Shown here: positions 1 through 5,568 of the stretch, piece after piece | How the letters are laid out: every line of letters starts with the position of its first letter | Numbering within the stretch: the stretch's first letter is position 1 | Assembly (NCBI GenBank): GCA_964347325.1 | Contig: CAYFYA010000025.1 | Span: forward strand, 1-22,936 | DNA: 22,936 nucleotides | Direction: 5' to 3' | Source of the DNA: JAJISG01 sp964347325 | GTDB lineage: Archaea; Thermoplasmatota; Thermoplasmata; RBG-16-68-12; JAJISG01 | Translations under genes and position numbers: made by a program | The notes under the pieces: generated by a model | What the model was told of the DNA's origin: nothing | The model's input: only the letters and a program-made list of their open reading frames with translations | The model's database searches: none

Positions 1-135
1 TGCGTTTGTCAGGGCTTAATCGAGGGATTGAACCCTATGAGGATGACATCCCCTCGGGAGCACTCGCTTAGGATGTCAATGATTTCTTATCTCCACATGC
101 CCCTCCCACTCATGAGATTGACCCTCGTGGTGAAT

Positions 136-612
136 ATGCAGTCAAAATCACTGGCCTTTGCCTGGATAGCCATTCTGATCGCACAGCTGGGCGTGCTGCT
201 GTATGGCCTTCTGGCGGTTCTGGCGCCCGACATACTCATCGGAGCCTTTGAGAATTTCACAGGACAGAGTTGGTCTGCACTACTTTCCACGAACCCCGAG
301 ACTGCTGAATACATCCTACTCGTAGTCAGACTCGTCGGGGCATACAACATAGCGTTCGGGGTGGTGGCTATCCCCATCGTATTCTTCAGTTTCAGAAAGG
401 GCGAAGCATGGTCTTGGTATGCCCTCCTCTTCGGCAGCTCTGCGGCCTACCTCAGTCCGATGATCTTTGACCAAGTCGTGGGGGTCATAGGCCTCTTCGA
501 GATTCTGGAATACGTCTTCCTCGCGTTGGTCTATCTGGCGCTAGGAGTCTCCGCAAGAGATGTGCTGAAGGGGAGATCCGGGGCCACGGATACGCAAGCA
601 GACCGTTCGTGA
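136..612 (+). CDS. Small four-helix membrane protein, unknown function
   Basis: The protein has about 158 residues if it starts at ATG 136. Hydrophobic segments lie near residues 5-30, 60-85, 92-112 and 120-140, so it is probably a four-helix integral membrane protein with a polar C-terminal tail rich in D, R and S. I do not recognise a functional family. An upstream ATG at 28 is in frame, but the 36 residues it would add (Met- and Arg-rich) look non-coding. ATG 136 gives a short N-terminus before helix 1, has a GGTGA at 129-133, and lies about 45 nt after a TATA-like TTCTTATC near 84-92. It is the first gene in the window and stands alone before the 846-1673 gene. Confidence is good that it is a real gene and low for any role. 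Confidence 0.7.
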   Translation: MQSKSLAFAWIAILIAQLGVLLYGLLAVLAPDILIGAFENFTGQSWSALLSTNPETAEYILLVVRLVGAYNIAFGVVAIPIVFFSFRKGEAWSWYALLFGSSAAYLSPMIFDQVVGVIGLFEILEYVFLALVYLALGVSARDVLKGRSGATDTQADRS

Positions 613-791
613 AGTGCCTCAAGCCCCTTGCGTCGTCCCCACCCCGCGCAGACCAGTTCCCTCCAGGCACGAATCCGTCTGGAAGCCGCACGGAGGCCCG
701 TCGCGAGTGCTAAGCACCGCATGATGGCGTAGGTGACGCCTTGAGGTTCCTCAAGCGTGAACACCAGGGCGCATGAGGCCACAGCAGGAGG

Positions 792-798
792 CTTATAC
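792..798 (+). promoter_or_regulatory. TATA-box-like element for the toroid gene
   Basis: CTTATAC at 792-798 fits an archaeal TATA box. Transcription would start near 820, giving a leader of about 25 nt that contains the GGGAGGG Shine-Dalgarno site (836-842) just before ATG 846. The 613-791 stretch holds no convincing gene. Confidence 0.45.
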
Positions 799-845
799 CC
801 CGCTAGCATCTACAATGGTGAAGTGCAGTCGGGACGGGAGGGCCT

Positions 846-1673
846 ATGCAAGACCTGCCTGACATGTTGAGAATTGACCCCCTAGACTATGTCGCCAACA
901 TGGGGACGCCGATTGGCCTCTACCTCAGGTCAGAGGTCCTCGGCGAGGTGGCTGAGGGCGATGAAAGCCTCCGACGCAAACTCTATCGAGAGATCGTGGA
1001 AGGCCAGGCACCCGACGGAAGCTGGGGTCAGTCATTTGTGCACACTGCGAACCGCCTATGGGACCTCGCCCTCATGGGATTTCGCTCGAAAGATTCCCAC
1101 GCGAGAAAGGGACTCGTGTGGCTCCTCGCTCAGCAGACCCTCCAGTACCACGGCCAACCAGGTTTCTTCAACTCCACAAACAAGAACGACCCGAGAATCA
1201 TGAGGGACACCTACTATGGGGAGTTCGGACCGGGATGCTCGAACTTCTATCAGACCACCTATGCGGTTCATTTGCTCAATACCCTGGGCTATGGTGAGGG
1301 CCAGGCGGAGAGGAGCATCCGATCCTACCTCGAGTTCTGGGGACCAGAGTGGTGTGGGGCTTGGTGCACGATCAACGTACTTCGGGTGCTGCTCGAGCAC
1401 CCGTTGAGTTCAGGGTCCGAGAACGTGGAGTCTGGCCTTAAGTACCTGGCAAAGCGACAGACCCGAACGGGTGCCTGGAAGGGTTTCCCCTTCTATCACA
1501 CATTCCACGCCCTCTCCCGAGGGCATCACGACCTGGTCGAGCATATGCTCGATTGGGCGCTACCCTCTGTTATCCGTCGTCAAAACAGGAATGGCAGTTG
1601 GGGTCGAAGGGAACCCGAGACTGAAACGTACCTCATTCTGGATGGTTTGAGAAATAGGGAGACTGGACAGTGA
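846..1673 (+). CDS. Alpha/alpha-toroid protein (squalene cyclase / prenyltransferase fold)
   Basis: The protein has 275 residues and repeated QW-type motifs: QAPDGSWG (54-61), QTRTGAW (205-211) and QNRNGSWG (246-253). These repeats are the signature of the six-hairpin toroid shared by squalene/hopene cyclases and protein prenyltransferase beta subunits. At 275 residues it covers only one barrel, against two in full squalene-hopene cyclases, and I see no DxDD catalytic acid motif. A catalytic terpene cyclase role is therefore not supported. There is no signal peptide or membrane segment. Two cysteines (C170, C174) sit in a short W-rich stretch (EWCGAWC). The start at ATG 846 has a strong Shine-Dalgarno site 3-4 nt upstream. 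The next gene on the same strand encodes a methyltransferase, but a strong hairpin separates them. The fold assignment is fairly sure; substrate and role are unknown. Confidence 0.8.
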   Translation: MQDLPDMLRIDPLDYVANMGTPIGLYLRSEVLGEVAEGDESLRRKLYREIVEGQAPDGSWGQSFVHTANRLWDLALMGFRSKDSHARKGLVWLLAQQTLQYHGQPGFFNSTNKNDPRIMRDTYYGEFGPGCSNFYQTTYAVHLLNTLGYGEGQAERSIRSYLEFWGPEWCGAWCTINVLRVLLEHPLSSGSENVESGLKYLAKRQTRTGAWKGFPFYHTFHALSRGHHDLVEHMLDWALPSVIRRQNRNGSWGRREPETETYLILDGLRNRETGQ

Positions 1674-1679
1674 TGCGTT

Positions 1680-1708
1680 CAGCCGGCCCTCGCGCTCTTG
1701 GCCGGCTG
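1680..1708 (+). terminator. Strong intergenic hairpin, possible terminator
   Basis: CAGCCGGCC (1680-1688) and GGCCGGCTG (1700-1708) form a perfect 9-bp GC-rich inverted repeat around an 11-nt loop, 7 nt after the stop codon of the toroid gene. No T-tract follows, so a transcript-end or RNA-stability role is a guess. Confidence 0.45.
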
Positions 1709-1741
1709 CTACAAGCGGTAGCTTGGCAGACACCTTGGTGA

Positions 1742-2470
1742 GTGTTCCTGATGCAGCTCTTTGAATACGTCACTGGATTGACCCCAAGGAGCCTCAAGTT
1801 TGGCTTGGGGCATCCCTACTTCGCATTGATCCTTACAGTCCAGCGAATCTTCAAGAACTCAGACTACTGGAATCACACCTTCCTCGCCCGGCTTACAGGG
1901 CTACCTGGGGATTCGATAAGAAGCGCTTATGAACTTCAAGAAGGACGGGCGAGAGAGTTGCTCCAGATTCTTGACCGTCTTGGCAGATCGGCACCCGGTC
2001 GGGGACTTCTACATGGTCATGTGCTCTACTGCCTTTGTCGACTCCTTGAACCTCAAACCGTTGTGGAGACCGGGGTGTCAAGTGGGGTCTCTTCCTCAGT
2101 CATTCTCAGGGCACTCGAAGACAACCAGAAGGGCGAGCTGATCTCGATAGAGCTACCCGAGGTCCGCGAGCCAGGCTGGCTGATTCCAGCAGAACTGCGG
2201 AGGAGATGGCGACTGATGCTGGGGAGAAGTCAGGATGTCCTGCCTAGCATCTTGGAGGAGCTAGGAACGATAGACCTCTTTCTCCACGACAGCGAGCACA
2301 CATATGAGAACATGATGTTCGAATATGACGCGGCATGGAAGTTCCTTAGAGTTGGCGGCATTTTGGTTTCCGATGACATAGGGTGGAACTCAGCTTTCCT
2401 GGACTTCGCGCGCTCTCAAAGACGTTTACCCAGCATTTTGGTTGGTAGATTTGGCGGCATTGTCAAATAG
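1742..2470 (+). CDS. Class I SAM-dependent methyltransferase (Methyltransf_24-like)
   Basis: The protein has 242 residues. SAM-binding motif I is seen at 107-118 (VVETGVSSGVSS), after a strand ending at the acidic E109. A second conserved block, DLFLHDSEHTYENM (about 178-191), followed by GGILVSDDI (205-213), matches the layout of the Methyltransf_24 family, which includes cephalosporin-hydroxylase-like and glycan/lipid-associated methyltransferases. The N-terminal roughly 60 residues are partly hydrophobic but show no clear transmembrane helix. The start may be GTG 1742 or ATG 1751; a GGTGA at 1737-1741 favours ATG 1751. It follows the toroid gene on the same strand, so the two could modify the same substrate, but that is speculation. 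The methyltransferase fold is well supported; the acceptor is unknown. Confidence 0.85.
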   Translation: MFLMQLFEYVTGLTPRSLKFGLGHPYFALILTVQRIFKNSDYWNHTFLARLTGLPGDSIRSAYELQEGRARELLQILDRLGRSAPGRGLLHGHVLYCLCRLLEPQTVVETGVSSGVSSSVILRALEDNQKGELISIELPEVREPGWLIPAELRRRWRLMLGRSQDVLPSILEELGTIDLFLHDSEHTYENMMFEYDAAWKFLRVGGILVSDDIGWNSAFLDFARSQRRLPSILVGRFGGIVK

Positions 2471-2497
2471 GGATTCCCCCAGGTATCCGCACTCCTC

Positions 2498-2503
2498 TTT
2501 AAA
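2498..2503 (+). promoter_or_regulatory. TATA-box-like element for the nitrilase gene
   Basis: TTTAAA at 2498-2503 would place the transcript start near 2526, just before the GAGGTGA Shine-Dalgarno site at 2532-2538. This supports a translation start near 2543 rather than the first ATG at 2618. Confidence 0.5.
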
Positions 2504-2542
2504 CGATGACACGGATAACCCTGAATCGATTGAGGTGAGAAC

Positions 2543-3379
2543 ATCACCCAGACCTTTCGGGTATCCCTAGTCCAGGCGGCCCCCGACCTAGGCGACAAGG
2601 AGGCCAACCTGAGTAGGATGAAGCGCTTCGTGGAGGGAAACGAGGCGGACCTCTTCCTCTTTGGCGAGCTGTACCTCTCTGGCTACATGGCCAAGGACCA
2701 CTTCTCGAGGCTCGCGGAAACCCTGGAAGGGCCGTCCGTGAAGGCCGTGGCTCAGCTAGCCGAAAAGGCAAACGCGGATATCATCTTCGGCATGCCTGAG
2801 AGAGATGAGGAAGTGAATGTACTATACAACAGCTCCATCTACGTCTCCAGACATGGTCAGGTCCAGTCGTACCGGAAGCTTTATCCCGCCAACTTCGGAC
2901 CCTTTGAGGAGCTGCAGTACTTCCGCCGAGGAGACGATCTGGTCGTGGTGGAAACGGACTGGGGTAAGATCGGCCTGCTCATATGCTACGACACCTTCTT
3001 CCCTGAGGTTCCGAAGGGACTCGCCCTCAGGGGCGCGAAGGTACTGGCATGCATCTCCGCGGCTCCGGCCACCAGCAAGCCCTTCTTCGACATTGTCATC
3101 CCGGCAAGGGCCGTGGAGAACACCTGCTTCTTCCTCTACTCTAACATCGTCGGGACGGAACTCAACATGGTGTTTCAGGGCGGGACCCAGGCCATTGGGC
3201 CCCGCGGGGAGGAGCTGGCCAGGGCTAAGGACTTCGAGGAGGGTGTGGTGACCTGCACAGTCGACCCGAGAGACGCTGAGACCGCCAAGAGGTTCCGGCC
3301 GACCATTCGCGACACGAGGCCCGAGGTTTTGTCCCTGCTCATGGAGGAGGCCGAGAGAGGCGAACAGATCGATGAGTGA
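2543..3379 (+). CDS. Nitrilase-superfamily carbon-nitrogen hydrolase, apparent ATC start
   Basis: The enzyme hydrolyses non-peptide C-N bonds (an amide or omega-amide) through a Glu-Lys-Cys triad. Counting from codon 2543, the triad is E42 (in FGELYLSGY), K112 (in YRKLYPANFG) and C148 (in LLICYDTFFPE). The total is 278 residues, a normal family length. The first ATG, at 2618, would delete the opening beta strand RVSLVQAAPDLGD, which is typical of the family, so translation must start earlier. The frame is open back to TGA 2531 and contains no ATG, GTG or TTG. ATC 2543 lies 4 nt after a strong Shine-Dalgarno GAGGTGA (2532-2538) and yields a natural N-terminus, so I infer an AUC start or a base error at that codon. 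The exact amide substrate is unknown. Family assignment is sure; the start codon is tentative. Confidence 0.92.
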   Translation: MTQTFRVSLVQAAPDLGDKEANLSRMKRFVEGNEADLFLFGELYLSGYMAKDHFSRLAETLEGPSVKAVAQLAEKANADIIFGMPERDEEVNVLYNSSIYVSRHGQVQSYRKLYPANFGPFEELQYFRRGDDLVVVETDWGKIGLLICYDTFFPEVPKGLALRGAKVLACISAAPATSKPFFDIVIPARAVENTCFFLYSNIVGTELNMVFQGGTQAIGPRGEELARAKDFEEGVVTCTVDPRDAETAKRFRPTIRDTRPEVLSLLMEEAERGEQIDE

Positions 3380-3399
3380 GGGATCCGGCCCAAAACCCT

Positions 3400-3648
3400 T
3401 ATTCTTCAGGTAAGACGGCCTGAAATCTGCCCCTTCCTTTTCTCTCTTTTTCCTCACTTTCACCTACCCCTGAGCAGAGGCCCTATTGACTTCCACCTGT
3501 CAGAAGGTCAGCTGGGAACCCCGAGCCAGACACCGATTGGGCCTACCAATGAGGCCGATGAAGAATACTAATCGGGCTGTTGCCTCCTAACGTCTATTCC
3601 TCTGGCAAGGCGGCCGAAAATCCGACTCCCCTTTTCTCATTCTTTTTC
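3400..3648 (+). repeat. Imperfect direct repeat pair flanking a possible structured RNA
   Basis: Two related segments of about 54 nt, at 3400-3452 and 3595-3648, share the order TATTC, TC-GG, AAG, CGGCC, GAAA-ATC, a CCC-rich stretch, CTTTTCTC and TCTTTTTC. Between them, CCGATT (3533-3538) pairs with AATCGG (3570-3575), and inside that GGCCT (3540-3544) pairs with AGGCC (3552-3556). The stretch 3380-3722 has no gene on either strand that I can support; antisense frames here lack any family signature. It may be a duplicated terminator or a non-coding RNA locus. Confidence 0.45.
3405..3451 (+). terminator. Hairpin plus T-rich tract after the nitrilase gene
   Basis: TTCAGG (3405-3410) and CCTGAA (3419-3424) form a 6-bp inverted repeat with an 8-nt loop. 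It is followed by a pyrimidine-rich tract with runs of T (3438-3441 and 3447-3451). Archaeal termination favours oligo-T tracts, so this is a reasonable terminator for the upstream gene. Confidence 0.45.
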
Positions 3649-3677
3649 AAGCTAGCCAGCCCACTTCATTGGCAATG

Positions 3678-3682
3678 TATAA
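3678..3682 (+). promoter_or_regulatory. TATA-box-like element for the 64-residue membrane protein
   Basis: TATAA at 3678-3682 predicts a start of transcription near 3706, giving a leader of about 17 nt that contains GGGGAG (3710-3715) before ATG 3723. Confidence 0.45.
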
Positions 3683-3722
3683 GTCATGATTACCCCTTTG
3701 AACACATTCGGGGAGAACCGCA

Positions 3723-3917
3723 ATGACGCGTCTGCAAGTTGCGTGGTTTGGAGTAGGCTTGGTGTTGGCCCTTATAGCAGCCGCTTTCATGATGGAAGGA
3801 AGCATCTTGGGAGAGAGGACCACAGGTATAGCAACTGTAATGGCGATGGTAGGAATCGCCTTGATAGCCACCTCTGGGATAACAATAACGGGCAAGCCCA
3901 GGAAACCCCTTAGCTAG
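3723..3917 (+). CDS. Small two-helix membrane protein, unknown function
   Basis: The 64-residue protein has two hydrophobic stretches (about residues 6-24 and 34-56) joined by a short charged loop (EGSILGERT), and ends in a basic tail (KPRKP). It is therefore a probable hairpin membrane protein with both ends on the same side; by the positive-inside rule the basic C-terminus is likely cytoplasmic. A Shine-Dalgarno-like GGGGAG 8 nt upstream and its own TATA box support the ATG 3723 start. It lies alone between the repeat-bearing intergenic region and the L7Ae promoter. I do not recognise a family. An overlapping + frame starting at 3686 looks like a shadow. Confidence 0.65.
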   Translation: MTRLQVAWFGVGLVLALIAAAFMMEGSILGERTTGIATVMAMVGIALIATSGITITGKPRKPLS

Positions 3918-3943
3918 CTCTCGCTTGTTCTGCACACAAAACC

Positions 3944-3951
3944 CTTATAAT
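3944..3951 (+). promoter_or_regulatory. TATA box of the L7Ae operon
   Basis: CTTATAAT at 3944-3951 is a near-ideal archaeal TATA box. Transcription would begin around 3973, so the leader would be about 45 nt and begin almost exactly at the hairpin 3976-3998. Confidence 0.6.
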
Positions 3952-3975
3952 CCCCCTGGAGTTAGAAGCATCTCC

Positions 3976-3998
3976 AGGAACCCGTGACTGAGGTTCCT
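3976..3998 (+). promoter_or_regulatory. Candidate L7Ae-binding kink-loop in the L7Ae leader
   Basis: AGGAACC (3976-3982) and GGTTCCT (3992-3998) form a perfect 7-bp stem. The loop between them reads CGT-GA-CT-GA, that is, a 3-nt bulge followed by two GA dinucleotides that can form the tandem sheared G-A pairs of a kink-turn, with the terminal stem replaced by a 2-nt loop. L7Ae is the classic kink-turn binder, and archaeal L7Ae has been reported to bind its own mRNA leader. The left arm GAACC could alternatively pair with GGTTC at 4011-4015, which overlaps the Shine-Dalgarno site GGAGGT (4008-4013). Confidence 0.5.
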
Positions 3999-4019
3999 TA
4001 AACCGAAGGAGGTTCACCG

Positions 4020-4394
4020 ATGGCTAAGCCCCTCTACGTCAGATTCGAGATGCCCAGGGACCTGTACGACAGAGTATACGAGATGGTCGAGAGCGCCAGG
4101 GACACCGGAAAGGTCCGCAAGGGCACCAATGAGGTGACGAAGCTCGTGGAGAGGGGAGAGGCCCTCTTCGTCGTCATGGCCGAGGACGTCTCACCCGAGG
4201 AGATCCTGGCCCACATGCCGCTCCTCTGTGAAGAGCGTGAAGTACCCTATGGGTACGTTCCGAGCAAACAGGAGCTAGGTGTCGCGGCCGGATTGGGGAA
4301 GTCCACGGCCTCCTGCTGCATAGTCGACCCCGGCAAGGCCAAGGGTCTTGTCGAGGAGTTGAACGCCACACTGACGAAACTCAGGGGGAAGTGA
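4020..4394 (+). CDS. rpl7ae: Ribosomal protein L7Ae / kink-turn binding protein
   Basis: The 124-residue protein binds kink-turns in 23S rRNA, in C/D and H/ACA guide RNAs, and (in many archaea) in RNase P RNA. The RNA-contact signature KGTNEVTKLVERGEA lies at 34-48, followed by the conserved FVVMAEDVSPEEILAHMPLL block and the VPYGYVPSKQELG segment (about 75-90). Length and sequence are normal for archaeal L7Ae. ATG 4020 has a Shine-Dalgarno GGAGGT 6 nt upstream. It is the first gene of the operon L7Ae - S28e - L24e - NDK, a conserved archaeal arrangement. It is expected in the cytoplasm in the ribosome and in sRNPs. A kink-loop candidate in its leader suggests autoregulation. Identification is very secure. 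Confidence 0.97.
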   Translation: MAKPLYVRFEMPRDLYDRVYEMVESARDTGKVRKGTNEVTKLVERGEALFVVMAEDVSPEEILAHMPLLCEEREVPYGYVPSKQELGVAAGLGKSTASCCIVDPGKAKGLVEELNATLTKLRGK

Positions 4395-4395
4395 T

Positions 4396-4605
4396 ACGGC
4401 TGAGGACAGCATTCCTGCGGAGGTAGTGGAGGTTGTCGGCAGGACCGGTATGAGCGGCGAGGCCACCCAGGTGAAGGTCCGGGTCCTCGAAGGCAGGGAC
4501 AGGGGCAGGATCATCACCCGCAACGTCAAGGGAGCCGTCCAGGTCAAGGACATCCTCATGCTCCGGGAGACGGCCCGTGAGGCTCGGAAGCTTTCGGTAA
4601 GGTAG
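4396..4605 (+). CDS. rps28e: Ribosomal protein S28e, apparent ACG start
   Basis: The 69-residue small-subunit protein has the OB-like S28e fold and sits near the mRNA exit in the 30S head. The reading frame has the family landmarks AEVVEVVGRTG, QVKVRVLEGRDRG and the C-terminal ILMLRETAREARKL. Archaeal S28e proteins usually begin MAED, and here the codons for AED are preceded by ACG (4396-4398). The frame upstream is closed by TGA at about 4374-4376, with no ATG, GTG, TTG or CTG in between. The only in-frame ATG (4450) would cut off the first quarter of the protein. GGAAGTGAT (4387-4395), one mismatch from the full anti-16S match, ends directly before ACG. It overlaps the L7Ae stop region and lies 7 nt before L24e. 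The product is sure; the start codon is either ACG or a base error. Confidence 0.93.
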   Translation, partial: TAEDSIPAEVVEVVGRTGMSGEATQVKVRVLEGRDRGRIITRNVKGAVQVKDILMLRETAREARKLSVR

Positions 4606-4612
4606 ACGAGAG

Positions 4613-5059
4613 ATGCCCGTCACCAGAACCTGCACATTCTGCGGTAACGACATTGAGCCTGGAACGGGCAAGATGTTCATCCGGAAGGATGGGACGATTC
4701 ATTTCTTCTGCTCAGGCAAGTGTCAAAAGAACCAACTTCACCTTGGCCGCATCGGTCGTCGGGTACGCTGGACCCGTCGATACGTGAAGGCGCTACAGAC
4801 AGTCCCTCCCCGCAGGGTAGCAGCCCCTCCCGAGGAGGCGCCCGCCGGACCGCCGGCTGAGGACAAGGAAGCGGTTCTGGAGGCCTTCGCCGAAATCCCC
4901 GGTGTGAGGGAGGCCATGGCTGAGGGACTCTGGGAGAGCGGCTTCACTTCCATGGAGAAGCTGCAGAAGGCGGACGAGGAAGCCCTATTGCAGGTCAAGG
5001 GCATCGGACCCGCCACGGCGAAGAAGATCGCCGACCACCTGAGGGAGGGGGGCGAATGA
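4613..5059 (+). CDS. rpl24e: Ribosomal protein L24e with C-terminal helix-hairpin-helix extension
   Basis: Residues 1-62 are a standard archaeal L24e zinc-finger protein of the large subunit: C7 and C10 (CTFC) with C33 and C37 (CSGKC), then the basic stretch GRIGRRVRWTRRY. A linker rich in Pro, Ala and Glu (63-85) leads to a second domain at about 88-145 built like a pair of helix-hairpin-helix motifs: IPGVREAMAEGL, SGFTSMEKL, and the well-formed KGIGPATAKKIADHL (129-143). Such domains bind DNA or RNA backbones without sequence preference. L24e is normally only about 60-70 residues, so the total of 148 is more than double. The stop overlaps the NDK start as ATGA (5056-5059), so translation is coupled. 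The same module style occurs in the 846-residue protein at 18010-20550. L24e identity is secure; the extension's role is inferred. Confidence 0.95.
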   Translation: MPVTRTCTFCGNDIEPGTGKMFIRKDGTIHFFCSGKCQKNQLHLGRIGRRVRWTRRYVKALQTVPPRRVAAPPEEAPAGPPAEDKEAVLEAFAEIPGVREAMAEGLWESGFTSMEKLQKADEEALLQVKGIGPATAKKIADHLREGGE

Positions 5060-5514
5060 GCGCTGAAAGGACCTTCGTTCTCATCAAACCTGACGGCGTG
5101 CAGCGGGAACTCGTTGGTGAGATCATAGGGCGCTTCGAGGCCAAGGGCCTGAAGATCGTGGCTGCCAAGATGGTCCAGGTCACAGAGGACCTGGCAAAGG
5201 AGTACTACGCCGAGCACATCGGGAAGGGCTTCTTCTCGTCCCTAATCGAGTACGTGACTTCCGGGCCCGCGGTCGCCATGGTTCTCGAGGGGGAGGGCAG
5301 CGTGGGCTCGGTGCGCGCAATCATAGGCGCAACCGATCCTGCCGAGGCACAACCCGGGACCATCAGGGGAGACCTGGGCCTCGACATTTCTCGCAACCTC
5401 ATTCACGGGGCGGACAGCCTCGAGAGCGCCAAGCGCGAGATCGCCCTCTTCTTCAAGCCGGAGGAAATCCAGAAATACAAACGTTCTGATGAGTCCTGGC
5501 TGACTGGGCCTTGA
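5056..5514 (+). CDS. ndk: Nucleoside diphosphate kinase
   Basis: The enzyme transfers the gamma phosphate between nucleoside triphosphates and diphosphates through a phosphohistidine, balancing NTP and dNTP pools in the cytoplasm. The protein has 152 residues, the usual length. ERTFVLIKPDGVQR (4-17) is the family N-terminus. The catalytic histidine is H117 in RNLIHGADS, and GTIRGDLG (101-108) contributes to the nucleotide site. The start at ATG 5056 overlaps the L24e stop by 4 nt and follows a G-rich Shine-Dalgarno run (GGGAGGGGGG, 5043-5052). It is the last gene of the L7Ae operon; ndk next to these ribosomal genes and aIF5B is a common archaeal arrangement. Identification is very secure. 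Confidence 0.98.
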   Translation: MSAERTFVLIKPDGVQRELVGEIIGRFEAKGLKIVAAKMVQVTEDLAKEYYAEHIGKGFFSSLIEYVTSGPAVAMVLEGEGSVGSVRAIIGATDPAEAQPGTIRGDLGLDISRNLIHGADSLESAKREIALFFKPEEIQKYKRSDESWLTGP

Positions 5515-5533
5515 CCTCCTTCTGGCAAGAAAC

Positions 5534-5541
5534 TTCTAATA
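5534..5541 (+). promoter_or_regulatory. TATA-box-like element for aIF5B
   Basis: TTCTAATA at 5534-5541 is centred about 31 nt before ATG 5569, the distance expected for an almost leaderless transcript. This suggests aIF5B can be transcribed separately from the L7Ae operon. Confidence 0.4.
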
Positions 5542-5568
5542 GTGCCCGACAGGATTGCAAACCACACC

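Noticed and set aside
531..809. A 92-residue frame on the - strand between the first two genes
   Set aside because: It overlaps the end of the first membrane protein gene, has no Shine-Dalgarno or TATA support, and its composition is Arg/Ala/Ser shadow-like.
846..1673. Calling the toroid gene a squalene-hopene cyclase
   Set aside because: It is less than half the usual length and lacks the DxDD catalytic motif; only the fold is supported.
2822..3463. A 213-residue frame on the - strand opposite the nitrilase
   Set aside because: It is antisense to a gene with an intact Glu-Lys-Cys triad, with no recognisable motifs of its own.
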